From assembly GCA_038226175.1 (NCBI GenBank), contig JBBRQP010000011.1:1-58497 (forward strand): DNA of 58,497 nt, written 5' to 3'. The stretch is from JBBRQP01 sp038226175. Its GTDB lineage: Bacteria; Cyanobacteriota; Cyanobacteriia; Gloeobacterales; Anthocerotibacteraceae. Positions 17,481 through 26,802 of the stretch are shown here, piece by piece. Every line of letters begins with the position of its first letter. The first letter of the stretch is position 1. Both the position numbers and the translations under genes were made by a program. Below the pieces are notes generated by a model. That model made no database searches and was not told the DNA's origin. It saw only the letters and a list, made by a program, of their open reading frames with translations.

Positions 17481-18362
17481 CTAACGACTAAGACAACTAA
17501 ATTCGCTTAAAAATTCTTGGGCCGCGATCACTAATTTTTCCGGCTTAGATAGAGGAAAAAAGTGTCCCGCATTGGCAATGACTTCGTAGCGTCCATGAGG
17601 CCAAAGTTCTTGCAGAGCCTGAGCTGAAGGCAATGCCGGAGAGTTTTCCCCATAAACTGCCAAGGTTGGCTTATGCATTTGCGCGAGGTCAGCCACGGTA
17701 ATATTCTCTCCTTGCTTAAAACCTTGCTTAGCTTGGGTTGTCTCAATTAAGTTTAACCAACGTTCGGCTGTACGCTTACTGCCAATTTGCGGTACGAGCT
17801 GAGCAAGCAGTTTGGGAAAAGGCATCGGGCCATCAGCTTTGGCGGTTAATTCCCAGCGCATCATCGTCTCAAGTAAATGATAACCGCCTTCGGGATCATC
17901 TTCGTCGAGATGGATACCAACTTTTTCGAGATTGTTTTTGAGACGCGGCCAGTGACTCCAGTCTTTTGGACATTGCGAAGGTTGTAAAATGCGTACCCGG
18001 ACATCAGCTAGCAGTAAGCTTTTGACCCGCTCTGGGTGATGATAAGCAAAGTTGAGTAAGACCGAGCCACCAAAACTATGGGCCAAAAAATGCGCTTTCT
18101 CAATCTCCAAGTAATCGAGCAAAAGCCCAAGATCTTCGGCTAATTCATGGGGCGCGTAGCCCGATTCAGGCATGGATGACCGCCCGTGACCCCTGAGATC
18201 AAATAGCAATACCGGGCGGTCAGCCGCAAAAATCGGGGCAAGAGGGTACCAAAAAGCCAGATTGGTTGCCATGCCATGCAGCATGATCAGCGGTTCACCC
18301 GTGAGTTCACGACCAAACTGCATGTAATTGATGGCAACCTGTTCTAGGCGAGCGACAGGCAC
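17481..18362 (-). CDS. Alpha/beta hydrolase
   Basis: A 293-residue hydrolase of the epoxide hydrolase/esterase/lipase superfamily. The oxyanion motif LIMLHGMATN, the FDLRGHGRSSMP loop and the nucleophile elbow AHSFGG (Ser96) are present. The acid is probably Asp or Glu near AVYGENSP, and the catalytic His is in NAGHFFPLSKPE near the C-terminus. Translation starts with GTG 3 bases after the phosphodiesterase stop. In a fatty-acid or polyketide cluster such a protein may act as a free thioesterase or editing hydrolase; the sequence does not show the substrate. Confidence 0.8.
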   Translation of the reverse strand: MPVARLEQVAINYMQFGRELTGEPLIMLHGMATNLAFWYPLAPIFAADRPVLLFDLRGHGRSSMPESGYAPHELAEDLGLLLDYLEIEKAHFLAHSFGGSVLLNFAYHHPERVKSLLLADVRVRILQPSQCPKDWSHWPRLKNNLEKVGIHLDEDDPEGGYHLLETMMRWELTAKADGPMPFPKLLAQLVPQIGSKRTAERWLNLIETTQAKQGFKQGENITVADLAQMHKPTLAVYGENSPALPSAQALQELWPHGRYEVIANAGHFFPLSKPEKLVIAAQEFLSEFSCLSR

Positions 18363-18365
18363 GGG

Positions 18366-19958
18366 CTACTCCATGTAACCCAGCATTTGCAACTGTTCCA
18401 GAATCTGGTTTTTGTCCTCTTGGGTCAGACCTTCGACATCACCCATCGCGCCTTTATCACCAGTGGCAGAGCCAAAGGAGACCGGATGTTTGGCGAGATA
18501 GTCATCGGTGAAGAAACTCTCCGCCACTTTACCTTCAAAGTTTGAAGGAATCGGTAAGCCCATGCTGTAAAGCAGCGTTGCCGGGACATCGGCGACTTGT
18601 TGCTTTTTGGCCTTAAAGCCCGCTTTGATACCAGGACCACCCGCTAAAAATACGCCATCAGGGTGATGGGTTCCTTGGGGAGCTTCACGAGGCTCAACGG
18701 CAGGTTCGACGTTACGCACCGAGACAAAGCCATAGTCGCGCAGGACAAGGGTCAGATCAGGGGCTTCGTTGAGCGCAGGGCCATTGTAGACATCTTCGCG
18801 TTTGTAGATATTGCGAATAATCGGCTCACCATGTTCATCGGTAAATTCTTCAAGATCACGGATCAGTTTTTCGCGGAAGGTATGGTAGTCTTCCGGTTTG
18901 ATCCCCGGTTTACCCGCGCCATCAGAGACCCGAATCGCAATGCCGTTACTCGAAGGGGTAGGGCAATAGGCAAAGGTTCGTTCCCAGTCCAGATAGGCGA
19001 TTTGGGTTTCTTCGCGGCGTTTGGCCTGTTCGGTACCGTCGTTTTGCGCCCAAGCTAGGTAGCCTTTTTGTTCCAAGAACACATTGATACGCACAACTTC
19101 GGTGGTTGCCGTGAAGCCATGATCAGAGCACATGAAGACTTGGGCATCGGGGCCGGCTAGTTCGACAAGACGGGCAATAAAGCCATCGAGCATGGCAAAG
19201 TATTCGAGGATGCTTTTGCGGACCTTGATTTGCCAGGGTTCGGGATTTGCTGGATAGAGCGCCAAGTCGAGCACAGACCAGATCTGGTGTTGGGTTTTAT
19301 CCGTGCCATCAAAGAGCATCGCCATCAAATCAGATTGGTCTTCTTTGAGTAGTTTCTCAGCAACTTTGAACCACTGGATTTCGCGTTCGATATGATAAAC
19401 GACCCAGTCGTAGAGGTCATCACCCGTCATGTGGGTCAAGATTTTGTTTTCTTTCTCAAAGTCCCAGGCCAGACCCTTAGGATCAAAGTTAGGGATTTCT
19501 TTGAGACGGTCATACAACTCTTTAGGCGTAGTGTTGCGGCGCAGGTGTTTCCAAGGCACAAAACCAGGAACGAGTGAGCCATTGACTTCACGCGGCGGCG
19601 CAGTAAAAGGAAAATTGAGCGCCGTAATCGTGCAACCTTGGCGGCTGGCAATTGACCAGATCGTCTCAGTCAAGATATCCCGTGAGTCGTAAAGGGTGAA
19701 ATACACATCATCGCCTTTATCCTCAAAGCGCACAAAATCATAGATGCCGTGGTTACCGGGGGTACGCCCGGTCATAATTGAGACCCAAGCCGGCGGGGTG
19801 AGCGGGTTAGGCGTCGAACGTAATTTAGCTCTTACGCCATTTTCCATGAAATTTTTGAGAAACGGCATGACAATACCCTGACCGGGTACATCACGGGTCA
19901 TGTCATCAAGGATGGTAAATGTGGCACCATCCATACCAATAAACAACGTGCGGGTCAT
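18366..19958 (-). CDS. Type I phosphodiesterase / nucleotide pyrophosphatase-family enzyme
   Basis: This is a 530-residue alkaline-phosphatase-superfamily metalloenzyme. The metal-binding motifs are GMDGATF at the N-terminus, PPAWVSIMTGRTPGNHGIYDF with the nucleophile region, LFDGTDKTQHQIW, MCSDHGF and GTHHPDGVF. Members hydrolyse or transfer phospho-groups of nucleotides, lipids or sugars. There is no signal peptide, so a cytoplasmic site is likely. An open frame extends upstream over the ACP gene, but the start at 19958 has GGAGG 8 bases before the ATG and lies 4 bases after the ACP stop. The position directly after a free ACP suggests an activity on an acyl-phospho or nucleotidyl intermediate; this is inference. 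Confidence 0.82.
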   Translation of the reverse strand: MTRTLFIGMDGATFTILDDMTRDVPGQGIVMPFLKNFMENGVRAKLRSTPNPLTPPAWVSIMTGRTPGNHGIYDFVRFEDKGDDVYFTLYDSRDILTETIWSIASRQGCTITALNFPFTAPPREVNGSLVPGFVPWKHLRRNTTPKELYDRLKEIPNFDPKGLAWDFEKENKILTHMTGDDLYDWVVYHIEREIQWFKVAEKLLKEDQSDLMAMLFDGTDKTQHQIWSVLDLALYPANPEPWQIKVRKSILEYFAMLDGFIARLVELAGPDAQVFMCSDHGFTATTEVVRINVFLEQKGYLAWAQNDGTEQAKRREETQIAYLDWERTFAYCPTPSSNGIAIRVSDGAGKPGIKPEDYHTFREKLIRDLEEFTDEHGEPIIRNIYKREDVYNGPALNEAPDLTLVLRDYGFVSVRNVEPAVEPREAPQGTHHPDGVFLAGGPGIKAGFKAKKQQVADVPATLLYSMGLPIPSNFEGKVAESFFTDDYLAKHPVSFGSATGDKGAMGDVEGLTQEDKNQILEQLQMLGYME

Positions 19959-19962
19959 GTGT

Positions 19963-20250
19963 TTAGCCTCCGTTAAGTTTATTTGTCGTAAAACTGATCC
20001 ACTGCTCGAGGCTGATGTCGTCAACGTAACGGCCATCTTTCATGAGCAATACATCGAAGCCTAGCTTGCGACCAAAGCACTCTTCGGTGGACACCACAAA
20101 TTGGATGATATCTACCGAAGAGAAGTTCAAATCTTTAGCCAATTTCATTTCCGGTTTGAACTCTTCCACATCCAAGTCCCAGTCTTGGGTCATGTCGTCT
20201 AAAATCTCGAATACCGCTGCTTGAATTTGGGTTGGGGTCTGCGTGGCCAT
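19963..20250 (-). CDS. Stand-alone acyl carrier protein
   Basis: A 95-residue acidic protein with the carrier-protein helix II motif DLNFSSVDIIQFV, where Ser45 would carry the phosphopantetheine arm. The ATG at 20250 is chosen because TAGGAG lies 8 bases upstream; a GTG three codons earlier is less likely. The sequence is quite different from the two tandem ACPs of the megasynthase (LGIDSIKRVEVFG), so it probably serves another step. It lies between the phosphopantetheinyl transferase and the phosphodiesterase, with gaps of 30 and 4 bases. Confidence 0.85.
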   Translation of the reverse strand: MATQTPTQIQAAVFEILDDMTQDWDLDVEEFKPEMKLAKDLNFSSVDIIQFVVSTEECFGRKLGFDVLLMKDGRYVDDISLEQWISFTTNKLNGG

Positions 20251-20280
20251 CAAAAACACTCCTACAACGACACAAGAACT

Positions 20281-21048
20281 CTAACACCAGCATAAAGCCA
20301 CAACCTCACGGGCTTCATACCATAATTGAACCTCAAAATTCTGATTCTTGTGGTTCACTATGACCCGTTTGCCATCTTGTGAGGCGTGAACTAGGCTCCA
20401 TTGGGCAGGTTTGCCCTCTAGACCCGTGCCGACTGCCTTGGCGACTGCTTCCTTGGCGCACCAAAAAGCTACCAAAGCAGTCTCCCGATTTTCTTTAGGA
20501 ATCAAGGCTAATTCGGTGGCTGTAAAGGCCAAATGGAACCAATCACCAAAACGTCGTACATCTAAACGCTCCAAATCAATACCAACAGCCTGATCAGCCA
20601 CAGCCACTAAAATCGTGCCATGACTGTGAGAAATAGAGACTTTAGGTAAAATACTATGGCTACTTACAAACTGGGGTTGTCCCAAAGCGGTCGCAAGGAC
20701 TTCTACGGTGAGCGGTTCGTAGCCATATAGATCCTGTAAAGCCTCCTTTGCCGCAATCCTACCTAATAGCCATTCCTGAGAACGCGGGCCATTGACAGGA
20801 AATTGAGCGTAGACCAGCTGCTCTGGGGGCGTGAGATATTGTGCGCACAAGACTGACCAAGCGGCTGAAGTGATGCTATTCGTTTCAATCCGACGACACG
20901 TAATATGCTTAGGTGATGCAAGCCAAGGCCGCGTTAATGCTTGTTTTGATCTAACTAGATTTGTGGACTCATGATGTCCTGAATGCCCAAAAATATCGGG
21001 CTGTAATGATAATGGAGCCGATTGTTTAGAACTCGTACTGAGCATCAT
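20281..21048 (-). CDS. Sfp-type 4'-phosphopantetheinyl transferase
   Basis: It transfers phosphopantetheine from CoA to the serine of carrier proteins, turning apo-ACPs into holo forms. The two motifs of the Sfp class are present: VGIDLERLDV near residue 150 and FWCAKEAVAKAVGTGL with the Mg2+-binding Glu and the catalytic Lys. At about 255 residues it is a little long because of an N-terminal tail. The start is inferred at the ATG pair 21048/21045, within the last codons of the KS-AT gene, so the two genes overlap by about 23 bases and are translationally coupled. The obvious clients are the two tandem ACPs and the free ACP of this cluster. Confidence 0.88.
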   Translation of the reverse strand: MMLSTSSKQSAPLSLQPDIFGHSGHHESTNLVRSKQALTRPWLASPKHITCRRIETNSITSAAWSVLCAQYLTPPEQLVYAQFPVNGPRSQEWLLGRIAAKEALQDLYGYEPLTVEVLATALGQPQFVSSHSILPKVSISHSHGTILVAVADQAVGIDLERLDVRRFGDWFHLAFTATELALIPKENRETALVAFWCAKEAVAKAVGTGLEGKPAQWSLVHASQDGKRVIVNHKNQNFEVQLWYEAREVVALCWC

Positions 21049-24000
21049 CCTCACCGGGTAAATTGGCATAAAACATCTCATTCACCCGTTCTTGATGCGC
21101 GAGAAATTCTTGCATCAAACTGAAGTGCCCCATCAATACATCTAATTGCATTGCCCCATCCCCTGTCATCGGTGTTTCTGTCACCAAGTTATGAGGTTGC
21201 ATCACTTCAGCGGCTTCAACGCGCGCGGGCATAATGACAGTTTCTGACACAACCGTCATACTTGGTTGAACGGCGGTAACTGGGGTCACGCCGTTAGTTG
21301 ATGGCAAAGGTGAGGGAGCCACTGGTGGCGGGGTAGCGGCGGGACTGGCGGTAACTGGCTGAAGTTTGGCCTGAACCATTTTGACAAACTCAGGCTCGAA
21401 ATGCATAACCGGCATCGACAAGTTCATCACTTGATTGCCTTGGCTCAAGGTGATAGCTCGGGCATCCAAAACTTTAGGTTCACGAATGTCACGGTATTGA
21501 TAGAGTGGTGCAAAGTTAAGCTCAGTCCCCCCAATAAAAAGGCGGGCTAGCAAACTTTGAATTTGCTCAATACCCGATTTGCGCTGGACATTACTGGGGA
21601 TCGCTAAATAATCTTGACCATGCAAAATATCTTTGACGAAGGAAGATAAATTACTACTTGGTCCAACTTCAATAAACGTCTTGATCCCCTGATCATAGAG
21701 CTTCTCAATCGTCTCGCGAAAGCGCACACAAGTCGCCCATTGTTTGGCAGCGAGCGCCCGAATTTCATTGGGTACAGCAGTGAAAGGTTCGGTACTCGCA
21801 CAGCTGTAGAGCGGCGTATGGGCTGCTCCCACATCCAAGATCGCGTAGAGCTTTTGGAGCGCTGTTTCCACTTCACCAAAGGCCGGCGTGTGATAAGGAC
21901 GATCAAAGGGTAGCTGCGTAAAAATCCCGCCCACATCTCTGATTTTGGTCATCGCTTGCTCGATCACCGTGCCTTGTCCAAACAAAATGGCTTGGTTGGG
22001 ACAATTATCCATCGCGAGATACAATTCGCCACCAGAATTGGCCACGAGTTCGGGTAAGAAACCACGGGGCACCGCGCCCACATTTAACAACACACCACGC
22101 GGAATACTATCGGTCGCGTCAAGGTCTTTGTACATCTTGTTGAGACCACGTTTGCGGTCTAAAAGCTCAGCGCGATTGGTCTGACGAATAACCCCTGAGG
22201 CAACCAAGGCGGTGTGTTCACCCGTACTATGACCGACCATGACATCGGGTTTGATCCCGAAATCACTGAGTAACTCATAGAGCGCGATCCCAGAGGTGAA
22301 GATGGTCTCCGTTGCCATATCCATGGTGTAAAGTTGCTGAGTCAGATAGGAGCGTTCTTCTTTGGTCAAGCCCGTGGGTGGCGTAAAGACGACTTGACTC
22401 GGCAGATATTCCCAATCGCCATAGAAAGATTCATCGGAAAAATCAAACCAAGCCCGGACTTTGGGGAAGTACAAACACAAATCCGCCAGCATGTAGGGAT
22501 ACTGCGAGCCCTCGCCAGGAAAGAGAAAGGCCATCTTATCTGGTGTGCCTGTCACTTCTCCATAAAAGATCCCAGCGCGATTGGGGATCGTCTGACCCGC
22601 CGTAAGTTTTTCGGTAACTTTGATGAGTTTGTCTCCTAGATCTTTGAGGTCTTTGGCGACGACGGCTAACCGGAAGTTACCCACTGACTGCGTGGAAAGA
22701 TGTTGGGCAATGTTAGCCAACGCCGGAGCCGTAGTCAAAGTTGCTTGGACTGCCTGAATCGCGGTCAATAGAGCCGCGTGCGATTCGCCGGAGAAAATGC
22801 ACAGCTCCGTTGGCCATTCGGTGTTGAGCTGTTTACCTTCGGTGACAGTACCGCGATATTCTTCCAGGATCGCATGGGCATTGATCCCACCAAAACCAAA
22901 AGCATTGGCACCAGCCCGACGCGGGGCATCGGCATTACCGTGAATCCAAGGTCGTAGCTCAGTATTGATATAAAACGGCGTCTTCTCTAAGCCCAGCTTG
23001 GGATTAACTTCATCACAAAGGGTAGGTGGCAAAACCTTGTGATAGAGCGACAAGGCCATTTTGATCACGCTGGCGGTACCGGAAGCAGGAATGCAGTGCC
23101 CAATCATTGATTTAACTGAACCCACCGCGCACCAGGGTTGTTGAGGTTCTCGTGGGCCAAAAATATGGGTTAAAGTTTGAATTTCGGTCTGATCTCCCAC
23201 TGGAATTCCCGTGCCATGGGCTTCAATGAGACGCACAGTACGCGGGTCAATGCCAGTTTCTTCATAGGCCCGTTGTACCGCGAGAATTTGTCCCTCAAAA
23301 CGCGGTGTGAGCAGACCCATGGCCTTGCCATCACTTGATGTACCTACGCCTTTGAGTAGGGCATAAATGCGATCCCCGTCCCGTTCGGCATCGGCTAAGC
23401 GCTTGAGAGTCAGAAATCCAACGCCTTCGCCCAACAAAGTACCGCTAGCCTTACTATCAAAAGGCCGAATCCCTTCCCGAGACAACGCGCCCAAACGGCA
23501 AAAAAGCATGTAAATTTGTGCGGGCATCGACGCTTGAACGCCCCCGGCTAGCATCATGTCACAGCGACCACTACGCAGTTCTTTCATCGCGAGTTCGATT
23601 GCAATCAACGATGAAGAGCAAGCCGCATCAATCATATAGTTAGGCCCCATCAAATTGAGGCGATTGGCAATGCGTCCACTCGCAACATTGGAGACCAGAC
23701 CCGGCGCTGATTCTTTGGGTAAATCAGGCAGATCTGTTTTGAGCTGACGGCGCATCTCGCTGAAAGTGTCCTCATCCAGATGTGGCAAGAGTTCCCGGAT
23801 CAAATCCATCGTCTGGTCGATGATCAGCCCATATTGGGTACCCGTCGCTTGCCCGCGATTGGGTGTGGCGCCCCGAGCCAAAATGACGCCCGTGCGTGAT
23901 CCATCAAAAGTGGCGGGATCAAAGCCTGCATCCCGCAGAGCATCGCTAGCAAGCTTGAGAGCTAAAAAGTGATCTGGCTCGCCACCATCCACGGACTTGG

Positions 24001-24229
24001 GTGGAATCCCAAATTCTAAGGGGTTAAATTTAGCGAGATCCCCCAAAAGCCCGACTTTTTTGGTGTAGATGCGCTCTAATTCCTCGCTCTCTGGCTCAAA
24101 GTAAGGGCCTACCCACTCAGCCGGGGCTTCCTGGACAAAATTGGCGCGCTTGAGGATATTTTGCCAATAAGCAGGCAAGCTATCAGAACCAGGAAAAAGA
24201 GCCGACATGCCGATGATGGCGATATCCAT
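21026..24229 (-). CDS. KS-AT protein of a PUFA-synthase-like (secondary lipid) megasynthase
   Basis: A 1067-residue protein. The ketosynthase (1-450) has its active Cys204 in DAACSSS and the two histidines in EAHGTG and SMIGHCIPASG. An acyltransferase-like domain follows (about 530-880) with GHSTGEHTAL (Ser near 669) and a later FDRPYHTPAF. After a Pro/Thr/Val-rich linker the C-terminus ends in a helix, LMQEFLAHQERVNEMFY, that also occurs in the first megasynthase protein. The ATG at 24229 overlaps the stop of the KR-DH gene (TAATG) and has GGAG 8 bases upstream. The architecture resembles the second condensing protein (PfaB/PfaC-like) of polyunsaturated fatty-acid or glycolipid synthases. 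Both active sites look intact. Confidence 0.88.
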   Translation of the reverse strand: MDIAIIGMSALFPGSDSLPAYWQNILKRANFVQEAPAEWVGPYFEPESEELERIYTKKVGLLGDLAKFNPLEFGIPPKSVDGGEPDHFLALKLASDALRDAGFDPATFDGSRTGVILARGATPNRGQATGTQYGLIIDQTMDLIRELLPHLDEDTFSEMRRQLKTDLPDLPKESAPGLVSNVASGRIANRLNLMGPNYMIDAACSSSLIAIELAMKELRSGRCDMMLAGGVQASMPAQIYMLFCRLGALSREGIRPFDSKASGTLLGEGVGFLTLKRLADAERDGDRIYALLKGVGTSSDGKAMGLLTPRFEGQILAVQRAYEETGIDPRTVRLIEAHGTGIPVGDQTEIQTLTHIFGPREPQQPWCAVGSVKSMIGHCIPASGTASVIKMALSLYHKVLPPTLCDEVNPKLGLEKTPFYINTELRPWIHGNADAPRRAGANAFGFGGINAHAILEEYRGTVTEGKQLNTEWPTELCIFSGESHAALLTAIQAVQATLTTAPALANIAQHLSTQSVGNFRLAVVAKDLKDLGDKLIKVTEKLTAGQTIPNRAGIFYGEVTGTPDKMAFLFPGEGSQYPYMLADLCLYFPKVRAWFDFSDESFYGDWEYLPSQVVFTPPTGLTKEERSYLTQQLYTMDMATETIFTSGIALYELLSDFGIKPDVMVGHSTGEHTALVASGVIRQTNRAELLDRKRGLNKMYKDLDATDSIPRGVLLNVGAVPRGFLPELVANSGGELYLAMDNCPNQAILFGQGTVIEQAMTKIRDVGGIFTQLPFDRPYHTPAFGEVETALQKLYAILDVGAAHTPLYSCASTEPFTAVPNEIRALAAKQWATCVRFRETIEKLYDQGIKTFIEVGPSSNLSSFVKDILHGQDYLAIPSNVQRKSGIEQIQSLLARLFIGGTELNFAPLYQYRDIREPKVLDARAITLSQGNQVMNLSMPVMHFEPEFVKMVQAKLQPVTASPAATPPPVAPSPLPSTNGVTPVTAVQPSMTVVSETVIMPARVEAAEVMQPHNLVTETPMTGDGAMQLDVLMGHFSLMQEFLAHQERVNEMFYANLPGEDDAQYEF

Positions 24230-26796
24230 TACATTTGCTCCGGGTAGCCGTGTTCGATGCGCCAACGGATATTCAAACGATTGAGAGCCTCACTGCACGT
24301 CGCTTCGGTATCGAGCAAGCGCAGATAAACCCGACCCGTCTCATCGCTGATATCGGTATGGGTCACGATATGGGTGCCATCAAAAGACTTGACCCGCAAG
24401 GATGCCTGCAAAGGTTGCTTGGGTAACTGCTCACTATAACGAATGACACTGCCCAGACGACTAGGTAAGCCACTAATGTTATAGAGTTTGCGCAGTCTCA
24501 CCTGAGAAATTTGCATCGCCGCATCCAAAATACCGGGATCAAAAAGCCAGACCGGATTATCTTTGACGTTCGGCAACCATTCACTAATGGTGCTGGGGAT
24601 CAGCATAGCATCTACCCCTTCTTCGCTCACTCTGGGTAGCTGCGTAATCAGCTCCAGCCGCCGCCCATGGAAGAGATAACGCGGATAGGCCAACTTCGCA
24701 TCTTCCGGCTCACCACTCGTAAGCGGCGTATATTCCGTAAAAGGTGCCGTTTCCAGCTCAGGACGCATCACGACTTTGGCGCGGTAATGGGGGATTTTGG
24801 TGTCAGGATCGACAATCTCAACGGAAATTTCAAGGGACGCAGCATCGGCATGGCTCGCGGCACGACCGCGCACCAAGACGTAATGACTTGTATCCGGTGG
24901 AAATGAGATCCCCTTAAGAACCCGCATATCCTGGATTTCTGCTACTTTCCATTCTGGCCAAGCCGCTTGTACAAATTGCGCCATCACCTCTAAATTCATG
25001 GTTGCAGGAACTACAAAGTTGCCATCAAAGGCATGGTCTTCGAGATAGGGATCGCTGGTGTAGGCGAACTTGTGCTCAAGGGTAATCGAGCTGTTGGGCT
25101 GGATCTTGGGTTGATTGCGCAAGAGCGGAAGATAGTTGGGTTTGACGCCGTTGCTGTAACCATTGCCGTTACTCTGGACAGGCGTAGCTGGGGGCACAAC
25201 TTCAGCCTCGGCTTTGGCACTGGCGAGATGACGTTGCACCTCATAGGCTTCTCGGGAAGAACCTTCAAAGGTACCCGCAATCAACTCAGCCTCGCCCATC
25301 TGTCCGTAATATAGGTCATCACGGAAAAACCTGCGCCCCGATAGCGGTGGGATCGGGATCACCCCGCGAGCCTTAAATTGTTCGTTGACCGCATCGGAGG
25401 CCATCCCAGCCGCCCATGGACCCCAATTGATGGTCAAGACCCGCACCTGAGGCCAGAGTTTATCCAAATACCAACCCACGCGGTTCATGGTTTCATTGGC
25501 AGTGGCATAATCGACCTGCCCGCGATTACCAAAACTTCCGGCAACCGAGCCGAATACCGCAAACAGTTTGAGTGACTCCGTGCGTACCAGACGGCTCAAC
25601 AGAAAGATGCTGTCAACCTTGGTATCAAATACGCGGTTAAAGGAGTCAGGATTTTTATCGACAATCAGCTTATCTTCGATGATCCCCGCGCCATGAACTA
25701 CCGCGTCTAAGCGTCCATGCCGTTGATAAATGTCTTGAATTAACGCAGTGAAAGTTGGTTCATCCTTGACATCAACACCGTGATACTCAACAGTTACACC
25801 AGCTTGCCGAAACTCCGTCAAATTAGCGCGAATCGTGCGGTCTCGCAGTAAACCTTGTACCTGCCGTTCGATTTCCGCAGGTTTAGGAATAAGACCTTGA
25901 CTCTTGGCACGCAATAGAAAAGCTTTACGTAAACTACCGATGTCAGTAATGCCAGCAGTATCGGCTAGTTCCACTGGGGGTTCTGCCGACCGACCAACCA
26001 AAATCAAGGTAGCACCCGGAACTAAAAAGATCCGGGAGACTTCGGCGGTCACGCCTCTGGCTCCACCAGTCACCAGTGTCACCCAATCACTAGCAGGTTG
26101 CAGCTGGATCGGGCTTTGGGCTTTTAGATCCGCAGGAATCGGGTCGAATACCGTGCGCTGCCCCTGGGGATAGCCGATTTCGATGCGACTATCGGGCGTA
26201 AGTAATTCTTGAGCAATGCAGTCTGCCATCATCTCAGCAGATAGGCTCTGATCAAAGTCCACGGTTTTTGCCGCTACCTCAGGCCACTCAATGTTCATGG
26301 TTTTGAGCATGCCATTGCTGCCACCGCCAGTGGGCAAACCGGGCATGGGGGCTTCGGTACGCCCCCAATAGCCACCCATCATTGCTGCAGCTAAAACACG
26401 ACCCTGACCGCTGGCGCGCAAATCGGCGGCAGTTGCTTGGAGTAGGTGAAATAAACTCTTGCTATGAAGCTGGGTGTATTGCTTCCACTGAGCTAGAGTC
26501 TCGGGCAGAGCTAAGGCTGCAACTGGAGCCAAATGCACAAGACCATTGATCGCACCATACTCTTGACGCAGACGGACTACTTCCCCTTTAATCAGTTCGG
26601 TATCTGCCAGAATCGTGCTGTTGAGTATAGCCGTTTTGGCACCTTTAGCTTCCAGTAATAGTGCAACTTGGGCGGCAACCCCATGCGCATCGCTAGTAAT
26701 CAGAAAAAGTCCGTTTGGTGTAATGGGGGGGGTTAGAGGTAGAGGTTCCCGCCGGGGCTGAAGGGCATAACGCGGTGTAACTTCTACCTCTAGTTC
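24229..26796 (-). CDS. KR-DH part of the megasynthase, in the -1 frame of the preceding ORF
   Basis: It contains a structural KR half-domain (NGLFLITSDAHGVAAQVALLL at the start), a catalytic ketoreductase (VTLVTGGARGVTAEVSRIF, then AVFGSVAGSFGNRGQVDYATANE with the Ser/Tyr) and a polyketide-type dehydratase (DHAFDGNFVVP, a HxxxGxxxxP motif, and LFDPGILDAAMQ). The coding frame is open from a TAA at about 26878, but the first GTG is at 26538 and no ATG, GTG or TTG precedes it. Starting at 26538 would remove the first strands of the structural KR. I give 26796, the first codon read after a proposed -1 slip at GGGAAAG on the preceding ORF. The fused product (about 2886 residues) would have the order of PfaA: KS-AT-ACPs-KR-DH. 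Otherwise an unusual start codon (ATT or CTG) or a true frameshift mutation must be assumed. Confidence 0.8.
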   Translation of the reverse strand, partial: ELEVEVTPRYALQPRREPLPLTPPITPNGLFLITSDAHGVAAQVALLLEAKGAKTAILNSTILADTELIKGEVVRLRQEYGAINGLVHLAPVAALALPETLAQWKQYTQLHSKSLFHLLQATAADLRASGQGRVLAAAMMGGYWGRTEAPMPGLPTGGGSNGMLKTMNIEWPEVAAKTVDFDQSLSAEMMADCIAQELLTPDSRIEIGYPQGQRTVFDPIPADLKAQSPIQLQPASDWVTLVTGGARGVTAEVSRIFLVPGATLILVGRSAEPPVELADTAGITDIGSLRKAFLLRAKSQGLIPKPAEIERQVQGLLRDRTIRANLTEFRQAGVTVEYHGVDVKDEPTFTALIQDIYQRHGRLDAVVHGAGIIEDKLIVDKNPDSFNRVFDTKVDSIFLLSRLVRTESLKLFAVFGSVAGSFGNRGQVDYATANETMNRVGWYLDKLWPQVRVLTINWGPWAAGMASDAVNEQFKARGVIPIPPLSGRRFFRDDLYYGQMGEAELIAGTFEGSSREAYEVQRHLASAKAEAEVVPPATPVQSNGNGYSNGVKPNYLPLLRNQPKIQPNSSITLEHKFAYTSDPYLEDHAFDGNFVVPATMNLEVMAQFVQAAWPEWKVAEIQDMRVLKGISFPPDTSHYVLVRGRAASHADAASLEISVEIVDPDTKIPHYRAKVVMRPELETAPFTEYTPLTSGEPEDAKLAYPRYLFHGRRLELITQLPRVSEEGVDAMLIPSTISEWLPNVKDNPVWLFDPGILDAAMQISQVRLRKLYNISGLPSRLGSVIRYSEQLPKQPLQASLRVKSFDGTHIVTHTDISDETGRVYLRLLDTEATCSEALNRLNIRWRIEHGYPEQM

Positions 26797-26802
26797 TTTC
26801 CC
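26734..26802 (-). promoter_or_regulatory. Candidate programmed -1 frameshift signal
   Basis: On the minus strand the end of the first megasynthase ORF reads CTG GGA AAG AAC TAG. The bases G GGA AAG (26802-26796) form a canonical X XXY YYZ slippery heptamer in the zero frame. The stop follows two codons later. Three bases after the heptamer a perfect 10-bp inverted repeat begins: TAGAGGTAGA (26792-26783) pairs with TCTACCTCTA (26743-26734) around a 39-base loop, which itself can form a small CCC/GGG helix. After the slip the ribosome reads GAA CTA GAG into the KR-DH frame. The spacer is shorter than the usual 5-9 bases, but the first pairs would be melted by the ribosome. Confidence 0.6.

Noticed and set aside
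19959..20036. Longer phosphodiesterase frame overlapping the ACP gene
   Set aside because: The extension shows no homology and overlaps the ACP coding end. A GGAGG site points to the ATG at 19958.
26726..26733. C8 tract (minus strand) near the start of the KR-DH frame, as a possible phase-variation or error site
   Set aside because: The stop of the first ORF (26790) precedes the tract, so a length change there cannot fuse the two ORFs. The third frame also closes with TAA just before it.
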